64,000 nt of DNA from NCBI RefSeq assembly GCF_038051995.1, contig NZ_CP150290.1:3958001-4022000 (forward strand), in the 5' to 3' direction. Positions 27,024 to 34,806 of this stretch are shown here, piece by piece. Source of the DNA: Paenibacillus sp. FSL H8-0537 (GTDB taxonomy: Bacteria; Bacillota; Bacilli; Paenibacillales; Paenibacillaceae). The notes below the pieces were generated by a model that was given only the letters and a program-made list of their open reading frames with translations, was not told the origin of the DNA and did not search any database. The position numbers were made by a program, and so were the translations under genes. Numbering within the stretch: position 1 is the first letter of the stretch; each line of letters starts with the position of its first letter.

Positions 27024-27385
27024 CGCAGAAGCGCAATTTTCTGCTTCATGCCCTCTCTCGTTCGATTGACGATGTTCGTTATTTCGCTGCGAGTCGGCTG
27101 CTCCAGATGTATGCCCACGACCACCGTAGCGGTTACGCCGAGGCTGCTTGCCGCCAGCATCGCCAGTTCCGCTGCCAGCTCTCCTTCTTGGTGTCCTGGC
27201 AGTGTGATGGTATCACATTTAGGAGCAGCTAAATGAGCGCCCCATGCTGTCCAATACGCGGTAGCTGAAGCGCCAATATGGGCCGCTCCCCCGGTGATGA
27301 GAAAGACTAAATCGCTGCCCATTGGCAGCACCCGAATGTCCACCTGCTGTTCAAGCTCTTTTTTATGCTCCATTTGCTGCTCCAT
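27020..27385 (-). CDS. Small protein, possibly LpdD-like (prenyl-FMN chaperone family)
   Basis: 121 residues from ATG 27385 (GGGAGGGG just upstream). The segment VFLITGGAAHIGASATAYWTAW and the later LPGHQEGELAAELA and VVVGIHLEQPTRSEI recall the small LpdD-like family linked to UbiD decarboxylases. That family is recalled from memory and not verified. No UbiD or UbiX gene is in this window, so the role here is unclear. It sits between nirK and the DUF2249 cluster and faces a Crp/Fnr box at 27471. Confidence 0.5.
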   Translation of the reverse strand: MEQQMEHKKELEQQVDIRVLPMGSDLVFLITGGAAHIGASATAYWTAWGAHLAAPKCDTITLPGHQEGELAAELAMLAASSLGVTATVVVGIHLEQPTRSEITNIVNRTREGMKQKIALLR

Positions 27386-27470
27386 ATTCCCCTCCCGCTT
27401 GGCCGCGTTCAATCAGCGCGGCCTTTCCTTTCGTTATACCGCGAGTCTACAGCAAACTAGACAGGATGGC

Positions 27471-27486
27471 TGTGACAGCCGTCACC
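27471..27486. promoter_or_regulatory. Crp/Fnr-type box, LpdD-like side
   Basis: TGTGACAGCCGTCACC; one mismatch in the last base. About 86-100 bp before the start of the minus-strand gene at 27385. Confidence 0.6.
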
Positions 27487-27526
27487 CGCAGCGTCTTCCT
27501 GCTCGCATACCCTTTGCCCCGCACAA

Positions 27527-27542
27527 TGTGATTCCCGTCACA
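27527..27542. promoter_or_regulatory. Crp/Fnr-type box, DUF2249 operon side
   Basis: TGTGATTCCCGTCACA, perfect half-sites, 70-85 bp before the start of the plus-strand gene at 27612. Two boxes 56 bp apart between divergent genes. Confidence 0.75.
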
Positions 27543-27611
27543 AAGCCGCCTCTCGCTTTCGATTATGCTTTAGACATAGCCAAAACCAATCTTTTCGAGG
27601 AGGAATGTTTT

Positions 27612-27851
27612 ATGCAAGCTTTCACTGCAACTGTCAACGCTACGGAGTATCCGCCGCAATTAAAGCACAAAGTTATTTTTCAAACGTTTCAGGAGCTTAA
27701 GCCTTCCGAAGCAATGCTGCTCATTAACGACCATGATCCCGTGCCGCTCCGCTTCCAATTCGAATCGATGTACAAGGATCAGTTTGATTGGGAATATATC
27801 GAGCAGGGCCCTGAGCTTTTTCGCGTCAAAATCGGAAAGCTTGCGCTGTAG
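27612..27851 (+). CDS. DUF2249 domain protein, 79 aa
   Basis: A single small domain of the DUF2249 type. HKVIFQTFQELKPSEAMLLINDHDPVPLRFQFE carries the family's conserved core: a short strand, then NDHDPxPLR. The C-terminus FRVKIGKLAL is typical of the last strand. DUF2249 proteins often accompany denitrification and hemerythrin genes and no biochemical role is established to my knowledge. Start ATG 27612 with GAGGAGG upstream; the frame is open to 27294 but upstream residues are non-coding in character. First gene of a plus-strand run through 30422. Confidence 0.8.
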   Translation: MQAFTATVNATEYPPQLKHKVIFQTFQELKPSEAMLLINDHDPVPLRFQFESMYKDQFDWEYIEQGPELFRVKIGKLAL

Positions 27852-27895
27852 CAGCAAAAAGCTTTGTAAAATAGCTTCGATAAGGAGGCAAGCAA

Positions 27896-28216
27896 ATGGC
27901 CGAAGTGACTATCGTCAATGAAAAAACGATTAAAATTGCGGTCCAGCTGGAGGATGCGCTGACCATGATCCGCGATGCTCAGACCCATATTACGGAATAT
28001 GCGTTCGACATCGTCACCATGGTGGAAAAAATGCCGCAGTTCAACTATACGTATTTTTGCTTTTATGCTTACGACAGCGCATCGCTTTTCGAGCGAATGC
28101 TGAATACGGACCCCAAGCAATACACCTCCTTTTCACTCGATGCGCCGGACTCCTTTTTCTATGCTTTATATGGAGGAATGACGGGGCTGTACGAGGAAGC
28201 GAGGCTTTACCTTTAA
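27896..28216 (+). CDS. Hypothetical protein, 106 aa
   Basis: Not recognised. Soluble, with an amphipathic helical middle (about residues 17-45, AVQLEDALTMIRDAQTHITEYAF) and an aromatic-rich segment (FNYTYFCFYAYDSASLF). AAGGAGG lies 8 nt before ATG 27896. It lies 44 nt after the first DUF2249 gene and 22 nt before the second, so it belongs to the same operon and is probably part of the nitrite/NO module. Confidence 0.75.
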   Translation: MAEVTIVNEKTIKIAVQLEDALTMIRDAQTHITEYAFDIVTMVEKMPQFNYTYFCFYAYDSASLFERMLNTDPKQYTSFSLDAPDSFFYALYGGMTGLYEEARLYL

Positions 28217-28238
28217 CGATCGGAGGAGGAGAGCAGCC

Positions 28239-28803
28239 ATGCTAGCTAAGCAAACCCGAATTGTGGAGCTTGATGTCAGGCCTTATTTGCGCCAAAAGCT
28301 GGAGCCCTTCCAGCTCATTATGGATCAGGTGAAGGAGCTGGAAACCCATGATGTGCTCGTGCTCCATGCTCCCGCTGCTTGGCTTGATGAAGGTAAAGGG
28401 CTACGCCAATAAAGTTCAGCAGGTTGGCCCTGAGCACTGGAGCGTCACTTTCGTCAACAAAAAAAACAAGAGCTTCCTGCAGGCATGGGATGCAGAGCCC
28501 GATGCAGCGATGGAGGATGCTGTAAGGGACGAGGCAGTAGATACCGAAGCGGCAGCCTCCCAAGCTTCTTCAGAGCATTCCGGCAAAAAAATCATTCGGC
28601 TGGACAACCGCGGACTGGAGCCGCCTCAGCCGATGATTCGCACCTTGCATGCGCTGGAGAAGCTGGGCACCGGCGATGAAGTCATCATTCATAATGATAG
28701 AGTTCCCGTCTTCCTCATTGAGGAGCTAAACTCGCTTGGTTACGCCTTTACAATTGAAGAGCAGGAAGACGGTACCGCACAAGTGTTCATTCAAAAAAGC
28801 TAG
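28239..28803 (+). pseudogene. Tandem DUF2249 gene interrupted by a frameshift
   Basis: ATG 28239 (GGAGGAGGAG upstream) opens a frame with a DUF2249 start: IVELDVRPYLRQKLEPF, then DVLVLHA. It stops at TAA 28412. From about 28373 the family homology continues in the next frame as PLLGLMKVKGYANKV and HWSVTFVNKKN. It then runs through a linker and a second DUF2249 domain (LDNRGLEPPQPMIRTL, VPVFLIEELNSLGY) to TAG 28803. Compared with the family's HAPxxPxPLL pattern, about five residues minus one base appear to be lost, consistent with a deletion of around 14 nt. The two halves would otherwise make one two-domain protein of about 190 residues. Either a real disruption or a sequence error. Confidence 0.75.
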
Positions 28804-28816
28804 GAGGCCTCAGCTT

Positions 28817-30049
28817 ATGTTACGTCTCCCTTTTCTCTTTATCGCAACAGGCATTACCGGTTTTACCTTGTTCCATCTCACCTCCCTTTTGTCGCTTGCC
28901 GACTGGATAGGAGATCCTGTCCGCGGGCCCACAGGATGGTTCAACATCCATCTCATCATCCTTGGATGGGCAACGATGATTGCAATGGGCGCTGTATATC
29001 AGCTCATTCATGTTATTTTACAATCAAAAATTTTTAGCGAACGGCTCGCTTATGTCCATTACGGCTGCTTCACCGCCGGGGTGTGCGGACTGCTTTACGG
29101 GTTCATTAAAGGCGAAGTTGCCTGGATTGCCGGGTTTGCCGTGCTCGCTCTAATCGGTCTGCTGCTGTTCGCCTTTAATGTCATTTATACTCTATGGCGC
29201 GCCGAGCAGTGGAATGCCATCACGCTCAGCACCGCTTGCGCTGTATTGTATTTGGCGCTCACAGGGCTATCCGGCATGGGGATGGGGCTGAACTTCGCCC
29301 TCAATGCCTGGAGCGGGCTGCATGAGCGCATGTTCGGTGCCCATATTTGGCTCGGCACCTTAGGGTGGTTCGGGCTGCTCATTACCGGCTTCAGCTATAA
29401 AATGCTGCCGATGTTTTATTTGGCGCACAGCTTTCCAGCACGCCTGTCCTATGTCACGCTCGGCTTATGGAATGCTGGCGTGCTGATGGGCGCTGCCTCC
29501 TTCCTGTTTGACTGGGGCTTCTGGGCAAAATGGACCGCGCTGCTCTTTCTCGTGCTTGCGCTGCTTGCCTACAATGTTCACCTTGCGCAAATTCGCAAGC
29601 ATCGGCATAAGCGCCATCCCGGCGCAGGCATCGTATGGTCGTTGAACAGCTGCCGCGCTATTGCGCTGTTTGCCATCAGTGCGCTGATCTATACGGCGTT
29701 TTATCCGCAGGCGTTTGGCTCAGCTGAGCTGGTAACAGCTGCGGGCTGGATTTATTTAGGCGGCTGGGCCAGTTTTATGATTTTATGCTACTTGTCCAAA
29801 ATCGTCCCCTTCCTATGGTGGACGCAAAAATACGGTCCGCAGGTCGGCAAGCCAGGCATACCTACCATGGCCGCTTTGTTGGGAGATAACGGCGTCAATC
29901 TTGGACTTACCGGCATCGCTTTTTCCCTGCTGCTGCTGTTTGCGGGGCTGCTGTTTGGCCTGCCGTTTCTGACGCTTGTAGGCGGACTTGGCTTTTCCTT
30001 ATTTTCACTCGGTTATATTTCATTAATCGCCTTGGTATTTACAAAATGA
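28817..30049 (+). CDS. Polytopic membrane protein, heme-copper-oxidase-I/NnrS-like, in the nirK cluster
   Basis: 410 residues, about twelve hydrophobic helices. The motifs NIHLIILGWATMIAMG (about residues 46-61) and GAHIWLGTLGWFGLL (about 173-187) place histidines within H-x3-LGW contexts as in heme-binding helices of subunit I-type proteins. The general layout is like the protein at 21076-22365 next to norB. Start ATG 28817 with AGGAGG 9 nt before it; this lies 13 nt after the DUF2249 gene. Membrane protein with a probable role in NO or nitrite metabolism; function not established. Confidence 0.65.
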   Translation: MLRLPFLFIATGITGFTLFHLTSLLSLADWIGDPVRGPTGWFNIHLIILGWATMIAMGAVYQLIHVILQSKIFSERLAYVHYGCFTAGVCGLLYGFIKGEVAWIAGFAVLALIGLLLFAFNVIYTLWRAEQWNAITLSTACAVLYLALTGLSGMGMGLNFALNAWSGLHERMFGAHIWLGTLGWFGLLITGFSYKMLPMFYLAHSFPARLSYVTLGLWNAGVLMGAASFLFDWGFWAKWTALLFLVLALLAYNVHLAQIRKHRHKRHPGAGIVWSLNSCRAIALFAISALIYTAFYPQAFGSAELVTAAGWIYLGGWASFMILCYLSKIVPFLWWTQKYGPQVGKPGIPTMAALLGDNGVNLGLTGIAFSLLLLFAGLLFGLPFLTLVGGLGFSLFSLGYISLIALVFTK

Positions 30050-30080
30050 GAAGCAGAACTTTGGAGGGGAGAGGAGCAGG

Positions 30081-30422
30081 ATGGAGAAACGATCAGATGA
30101 ACGTTTGGGCGAACAATTGGAAGAGAGTACGAAGGAGCAGGTATGGGAATTGCTGCGCAAGGTGCATGATCCTGAGCTGGGCGTCAATATTGTCGATCTC
30201 GGCCTTGTATACGACTTGAATGGGGAAGATGAACATATTACCGTGATCATGACGCTGACAACGCCAGGCTGCCCGATGCACGATATGATTGCTGGCGGCG
30301 TCCGGCATGTGCTGCTGGGGGAGCTGGGCTTCACCTCCGTCGACGTAAATGTCGTCTGGGAGCCTGCATGGCAGCCCGCCATGATGTCGGAGGAGGCGAA
30401 GGAATTTCTAGGCTATTGCTAG
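30081..30422 (+). CDS. MIP18/DUF59-type iron-sulfur assembly protein (YitW/SufT-like)
   Basis: 113 residues. The core is VHDPELGVNIVDLGLVYDL (about residues 28-46), then TLTTPGCPMHDMI with the conserved TxxxCP cysteine, then VVWEPAWQPAMMSEEAKEFLGY, all standard for the DUF59/MIP18 family. Such proteins help deliver Fe-S clusters. Cytosolic. Last gene of the run starting at 27612. It may support Fe-S targets of the anaerobic island (nitrate reductase, NrdG, Fnr). The stop codon TAG 30420-30422 is directly followed by a repeat. Confidence 0.9.
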   Translation: MEKRSDERLGEQLEESTKEQVWELLRKVHDPELGVNIVDLGLVYDLNGEDEHITVIMTLTTPGCPMHDMIAGGVRHVLLGELGFTSVDVNVVWEPAWQPAMMSEEAKEFLGYC

Positions 30423-30429
30423 GTACGAG

Positions 30430-30478
30430 CGTAAACGGCTTTCGCCGCCCTTGGGTGGCAAAGCTAACGTTTGCCGGC
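30430..30478 (+). repeat. Palindromic repeat, copy D
   Basis: CGTAAACGGC, TTTCGCCGCCC, TTGGGTGGCAAAGC and TAACGTTTGCCGG follow the layout of copy A with diverged arms. It starts 8 nt after the DUF59 stop and includes the stop codon of the converging GNAT gene. Confidence 0.65.
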
Positions 30479-31063
30479 CCAATCCTTTTTATCAAGTTTA
30501 TAATAGTTATATTTTTCGTTATCCATTTCAATAATACTCTGAAAGTTAAAACCGCATTTTTGTATTACCTTATTGGACGGAACGTTATTTAATAGAGCAA
30601 TAGCACTAAGCACCTTAACGTTCGTACTCTCAAACAAATAATTAATCACTCCTTGTGACGCTTGGGTTGTAAAGCCTTTACCTCTATGATCCTTAGATAT
30701 TGCATACATGATTTCTCGATTTGGCGGCGGCAATTCTTCTTTAATTCCTGAACAACACCAACCGATAAATTCTCCTGTCTCTTTCAATATAATTCCTAAT
30801 CGCAGACGGAGTTCACCAATGTCTTCACTTGTTGATACAGCATTCAAAAACTGTTTATTTTCTGGAATTTCATAGTTGATAAACCAATCTTCCCTCTGCT
30901 CTTTCGATACGTTCCAGCCTGGCAAAAATTCATGTATTTCAGGTTGCCAGGTGAGTGAATGAAAATCATCTAAATCCGTAACTAAAAATTCTCGTAGAAT
31001 GACATCCTTACATTCAATCGCAAAAATGTTTTCTTTGGAATCGGAACGAGCATTTGTATTCAT
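30464..31063 (-). CDS. GNAT N-acetyltransferase (RimJ/RimL type)
   Basis: Acetyl-CoA-dependent acetyltransferase of 199 residues. VILREFLVTDLDDFHSL (start of the RimJ/L fold), EIMYAISKDHRGKGFTTQA (acetyl-CoA pyrophosphate loop, R-G-K-G-F) and NKVIQKCGFNFQ (C-terminal motif) are present. ATG 31063 has AGGGAG upstream. Visibly richer in A and T than its neighbours, with lysine and isoleucine codons of AAA and ATA/ATT type, so recent acquisition is plausible. Its final residues (DWAGKR) are encoded by repeat copy D. Substrate unknown. Confidence 0.85.
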   Translation of the reverse strand: MNTNARSDSKENIFAIECKDVILREFLVTDLDDFHSLTWQPEIHEFLPGWNVSKEQREDWFINYEIPENKQFLNAVSTSEDIGELRLRLGIILKETGEFIGWCCSGIKEELPPPNREIMYAISKDHRGKGFTTQASQGVINYLFESTNVKVLSAIALLNNVPSNKVIQKCGFNFQSIIEMDNEKYNYYKLDKKDWAGKR

Positions 31064-31190
31064 AATAAATCTCCCTCTATAAACTGTACTAATGTCTATC
31101 ATACCTCTCTAAGTGAATCTATTGCGAGGGTATAATGACTATAATTGTTTTTTATTTAGCAACAATATTTCAGAAAATAGCCTTCTAAAT

Positions 31191-31226
31191 AAGCAAGCTG
31201 CCGATGATCCTCATCGCGGCTTGCCT
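31191..31226 (-). terminator. Hairpin downstream of mobB, likely terminator
   Basis: AGCAAGC(T)GCCGATGA pairs with TCATCGCGGCTTGCC around a short loop. On the minus strand it is followed by TTATTTAG, a weak T-run. It lies about 110 nt past the mobB stop. Confidence 0.45.
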
Positions 31227-31334
31227 ATTCCTATTCGTGTTGTTGTCTATTCCTAGTAACACTACGAGCGTCTCACGGAGCGATACCAACTCCAGCAGGC
31301 GGTTGCTTTAATTCACCTTTCCCCGCTTATACCC

Positions 31335-31847
31335 TTATGTCGGTTCCTCCAGCACGAATGCTCCCTTGCCGCGTTCCTCCTGAATCCAAGCTGCCATACC
31401 AGCGCTGTCCTGCACAGCGAATACCGGGAGCCCACCAAAACTCACCGGATACCATGATGCAACCGCAACGACCTGCTCTAATTGTTTAACGAGCGCCTCG
31501 TCCTCCTCCTCGCGAATCAAGACGATCTTCGGATAGCACTCTTGTTTAAAGCCCTCGACAATGACCCAGTCCATGTCGCCAAACTGCTGAAGCAGCTCCT
31601 TCAGCGGCGTCGGCCGCTGCTCCATAATCGCCGTGCGATGCGGCGAGGTAATGGCGATTTTATGCGCACCCGCCTCGCGATGCTGCCATGTATCAGTACC
31701 CGGATGATCAATGTCAAAATCATGACCGTCATGCTTAACCGTGCCGACGCGGCAGCCGGCTTCGGCGAGCTGCTTGACCAGCGCTGCGGTCAGCGTCGTT
31801 TTTCCGGTGTTTTTAAAGCCGACAATTTGAATAATGGAAGTATGCAA
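31335..31847 (-). CDS. mobB: Molybdopterin-guanine dinucleotide biosynthesis protein B
   Basis: GTP-binding P-loop protein that aids MGD synthesis with MobA. Walker A is VGFKNTGKTTL (about residues 7-17), followed by GTVKHDGHDFDID with the family's KHD motif and by VIVEGFKQE (Walker B region). 170 residues if the TTG at 31847 is used, with AAGGAG 8 nt upstream. The ATG at 31892 would place the N-terminus across the Crp/Fnr box (31878-31893) and lacks a site, so the TTG start is preferred. Divergent from nrdG. Confidence 0.9.
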   Translation of the reverse strand: MHTSIIQIVGFKNTGKTTLTAALVKQLAEAGCRVGTVKHDGHDFDIDHPGTDTWQHREAGAHKIAITSPHRTAIMEQRPTPLKELLQQFGDMDWVIVEGFKQECYPKIVLIREEEDEALVKQLEQVVAVASWYPVSFGGLPVFAVQDSAGMAAWIQEERGKGAFVLEEPT

Positions 31848-31877
31848 TGGTCGCTCTCCTTCTTTTTCTCGCGCTGC

Positions 31878-31893
31878 TGTGATCCCTATCACT
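31878..31893. promoter_or_regulatory. Crp/Fnr-type box between mobB and nrdG
   Basis: TGTGATCCCTATCACT, 31-46 bp before the mobB TTG start and 76-91 bp before the nrdG start. Could serve either or both. Confidence 0.7.
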
Positions 31894-31968
31894 TCACGAC
31901 TACCACATGTTGTATTATCATTAGCTTCTGAAACTAAATGTAGTTATTTCAGTAGGAAGGAGAATGTG

Positions 31969-32637
31969 ATGCTGACCTTCTACCCCCGGTTCATCCGTAC
32001 CTTTACAGATTTGCCCGGGCATCTCTCCCTGCTGATTCACGCCTGGAACGGCTGTAATATGCGCTGCTACGGCTGCCATAATGATGCGGAATTAATCGCG
32101 CAGAAGCCGGTTCCGCATTTGCTGTTAACCCCAGAGCAGACGCTTGAGCGGCTGAGCGGCAGCGATGGGCTGTTCGACGCTGTGCTGTTCAGCGGGGGCG
32201 AATTTTTAATCAGCAGCGCGGCTGAGCTGGAAAGCTTCCTGCGGCGTGTGCGCCTTATTTTCAGAGGGAAAATCATTGTTATGACGAATGGCACGTTCCC
32301 TGGCAAACTGAAGCATCTGCTGGAACTGGCGCTGATCGACGGCGTTCATATCGATATGAAGCTGCCCTTTCACCTGCTGGACCCAGTGGAGGATGCCGAG
32401 GTATTCGAGGCGATTATCGGCGCCCAGCCTTCCGACCGCTTCTGTCAGGACATCCTCGACTCCGTCGATCTCGTCATTCGCCACAACAGCAGGCTGAGCC
32501 AAGTAAGGACGGTTCGTTATCCGCTGCTGAGCGAGGAGTTTTTCGTCCAGATTGCCTCCTATATTGAGCAGTTGAAAGACAAGTATGACAGTATTGTACC
32601 TTATTACCTGAATCCCTACCATCCACCGCAAAAATAG
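31969..32637 (+). CDS. nrdG: Anaerobic ribonucleotide reductase activating protein
   Basis: Radical-SAM activase that makes the glycyl radical on NrdD. CNMRCYGC at about residues 28-35 is the CX3CX2C cluster motif, followed by LFSGGEFLI (SAM-binding GGE). 222 residues, longer than classical NrdG (about 155) and closer to the pyruvate-formate-lyase-activase-like NrdG2 type. ATG 31969 with AAGGAG 6 nt upstream. It precedes nrdD by 14 nt, one operon, preceded by a Crp/Fnr box. Cytosolic, oxygen-sensitive. Confidence 0.9.
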   Translation: MLTFYPRFIRTFTDLPGHLSLLIHAWNGCNMRCYGCHNDAELIAQKPVPHLLLTPEQTLERLSGSDGLFDAVLFSGGEFLISSAAELESFLRRVRLIFRGKIIVMTNGTFPGKLKHLLELALIDGVHIDMKLPFHLLDPVEDAEVFEAIIGAQPSDRFCQDILDSVDLVIRHNSRLSQVRTVRYPLLSEEFFVQIASYIEQLKDKYDSIVPYYLNPYHPPQK

Positions 32638-32651
32638 AACGGAGGCCGATG

Positions 32652-34619
32652 ATGTTTAGCCAATCTACCGATATTATCCACACGTTTACTTCCGGGTCCG
32701 AGACGAAGCAAGCCGACTACTTGAAAAGAGAAAACAGCAACTTTGTCTACTCGCTGCCGCTGCTGCGCCATAATTTGAACAATTTTGCCGAGGAGGAGTA
32801 TTTGCTGGAGCATATTTTGCCGCCCGCGCTTACCGAGCTCTATTGGGACGGCGTTGTGTACATTCACGACAAGCAGCTTAGCCCTTATTGCCTAAGTGTA
32901 GGCTGTAAGGATATTGCGGCGAACGGCATCCCAACACTGGCGAAAAATATGATGTCCTCGCAGCCGACAAAAAAGCTCGAAACGCTGCTGCGCCATTTCA
33001 GCAATCTCGTCGTACTGATGTCGCAGCAGGTATCCGGCGCTGTCATGCTTTCGCAGATGACGACGGTATCCGCCTCCTATCTCTATTATGAGGAGACTGT
33101 CAGAGGCCATAGCTTCACCGCCGCGGAGCTTGAGCAGCTGTTCCAAAGCTTGATCTGGGAAATGAATATGCCGCTGCGCGGTGGTTCGCAATCTGCCTTC
33201 ACCAACATTACGCTTGAATTTGGCAAGCCTTCTGATGAAATCAAGGATGATTGTGTCGTCATTGGCGGCTCGCCGCTGGACATGCGCTACAAGGAAATTC
33301 CATCCGCCTACTTTGACCGGATTAACGAGGCGGTTATTGCGGTGATGAAGCAAGGTACAGGCAATGGCATCCCGTTCACCTTTCCGCTTTTGACAGTACC
33401 GATTGACGATTATTTTGACTACAGCAATCCGTTGTTTCTAGAGCTGCTGGATGGCATGTACCAATGGGGCGGCGTTTATTTCGAAAACTTCCGCAGCAAG
33501 CCGTTCGAGAGCGAGCATTATCGCCGTCTGAACCCTTATATTAAACCGCGTGATCCCGAGGTCAGCCGCAGCTTGTGCTGCCGACTGCAAATAGACTTAA
33601 CGATATTGTCACGTCTCGGAAGCGGGATTTTTGGCAGCTCCACTGGCTCTACCGGTGCCGTACAAGTTCTTAATTTAAACATGAACCGCGTCCTAATGGA
33701 ATACGGCGGACATGAAGATACGCTGCTTGCGAAAATCAAGGAGCTGCTGAACATTATGCAGGAAGGTCATATGGCCAAGCGCAAGTGGATTGAGCAAAAC
33801 AAAGAGCTGTATCCGACCTTTTTCGCCTTAAACCGTGATTTGTCCAATTATTTTAATGTGTTTGCCGTTACTGGCATGCATGAGGGGCTAATCAATATCG
33901 GCTATGAGGGCGGGATGAACAATGAGGCAGGCAAGCAGCTCGCCCACCGAATCATGCAGTTCATGACAGAGACGATCAATGAATTTATCGTCCGCGATCA
34001 GGTTGCCTGCGGCATCGAATATGCACCGGGTGAAAATGCCGCGATCAAGCTGGCCCGTCATGATGTTAAATGGGCAAAAAACCATGACCGCAGTATTTTC
34101 GTACAGGGTACAGGGGATAACGTTTATTTAACCTCGGGGTGCATGCTGCCGTTCAGCGAAGATGATTTTCTGCGCCAGGTGGAGAACAGCGCTGAATTTC
34201 AGGCTTATGCGACATCTGGCAGCATTTTGCATCATTTCCTTGAAACGAAGCTGGCTCCGGAGAGACTCGCCGATTATTTAAAGAAAATTTTCGAGAAGCC
34301 GATTCAATATATTACGCTCACGCCGACTCTGACAAGCTGTCTTACTTGCAGCCAGCAAATCGTCGCTGAAGATGGAAAAAACATTCACTCCTGTCCTGTA
34401 TGCGGCAGCGACGATATCGCCACCTTCAGCCGCGTCATCGGTTATGTCAAAATGATTGCCCGCAAAAAGCTCGAGGTAGATGAACAGGGGTACTATACAG
34501 GAGAATATAATTTTTGGAGCAATGCGCGGCGTTTTGACTGGAATACGCGCAAACGTATGAAGGAGGACGCTGTTGACCGCGTTAGCACTGCCGCTGCCGT
34601 CTCTGCAGCAGACTCTTGA
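32652..34619 (+). CDS. nrdD: Anaerobic ribonucleoside-triphosphate reductase, class III
   Basis: Glycyl-radical enzyme reducing ribonucleoside triphosphates to dNTPs without oxygen. About 655 residues. Mid-protein FTNITLEFGK and GSTGAVQVLNLNMNR are family segments. A zinc site is formed by CLTCSQ and CPVCGSDD (about residues 565-595). The glycyl radical loop is SRVIGYV near residue 601, with a longer tail than T4-type enzymes. Two ATGs (32649, 32652) start; GGAGG favours the second at 6 nt. Completes the anaerobic growth set of this island. Confidence 0.93.
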   Translation: MFSQSTDIIHTFTSGSETKQADYLKRENSNFVYSLPLLRHNLNNFAEEEYLLEHILPPALTELYWDGVVYIHDKQLSPYCLSVGCKDIAANGIPTLAKNMMSSQPTKKLETLLRHFSNLVVLMSQQVSGAVMLSQMTTVSASYLYYEETVRGHSFTAAELEQLFQSLIWEMNMPLRGGSQSAFTNITLEFGKPSDEIKDDCVVIGGSPLDMRYKEIPSAYFDRINEAVIAVMKQGTGNGIPFTFPLLTVPIDDYFDYSNPLFLELLDGMYQWGGVYFENFRSKPFESEHYRRLNPYIKPRDPEVSRSLCCRLQIDLTILSRLGSGIFGSSTGSTGAVQVLNLNMNRVLMEYGGHEDTLLAKIKELLNIMQEGHMAKRKWIEQNKELYPTFFALNRDLSNYFNVFAVTGMHEGLINIGYEGGMNNEAGKQLAHRIMQFMTETINEFIVRDQVACGIEYAPGENAAIKLARHDVKWAKNHDRSIFVQGTGDNVYLTSGCMLPFSEDDFLRQVENSAEFQAYATSGSILHHFLETKLAPERLADYLKKIFEKPIQYITLTPTLTSCLTCSQQIVAEDGKNIHSCPVCGSDDIATFSRVIGYVKMIARKKLEVDEQGYYTGEYNFWSNARRFDWNTRKRMKEDAVDRVSTAAAVSAADS

Positions 34620-34690
34620 TTTAGACGCCTAGGATGGCCGAGTGCGGGGGCTGCGCAATAATCCCGTGCGCATTAACCACTAATTATGCT

Positions 34691-34757
34691 GTGCCGCACA
34701 AAACCGCCCCTCTTCCCTTCCGGATACAGCTCGGGAGGTGAATGGGCGGCACTTTTT
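34691..34757 (+). terminator. Long hairpin terminator after nrdD
   Basis: GTGCCGC (34691-34697) pairs with GCGGCAC (34746-34752), or CCGCCC (34704-34709) with GGGCGG (34744-34749), followed by TTTTT on the plus strand. Both pairings place the same T-run after the stem. Confidence 0.7.
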
Positions 34758-34806
34758 CATGGCATACGCTATAGGGCAAATTTGTACAGTGCAGGACTGC
34801 CCAATC

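Noticed and set aside
28348..28412. Programmed ribosomal frameshift in the tandem DUF2249 gene
   Set aside because: No slippery heptamer or downstream structure was seen, and family alignment suggests lost codons, so a deletion is simpler.
34620..34806. Moco riboswitch between nrdD and moeA
   Set aside because: The hairpins here are better explained as the nrdD terminator and lie past the 3' end of moeA; no Moco consensus was recognised.
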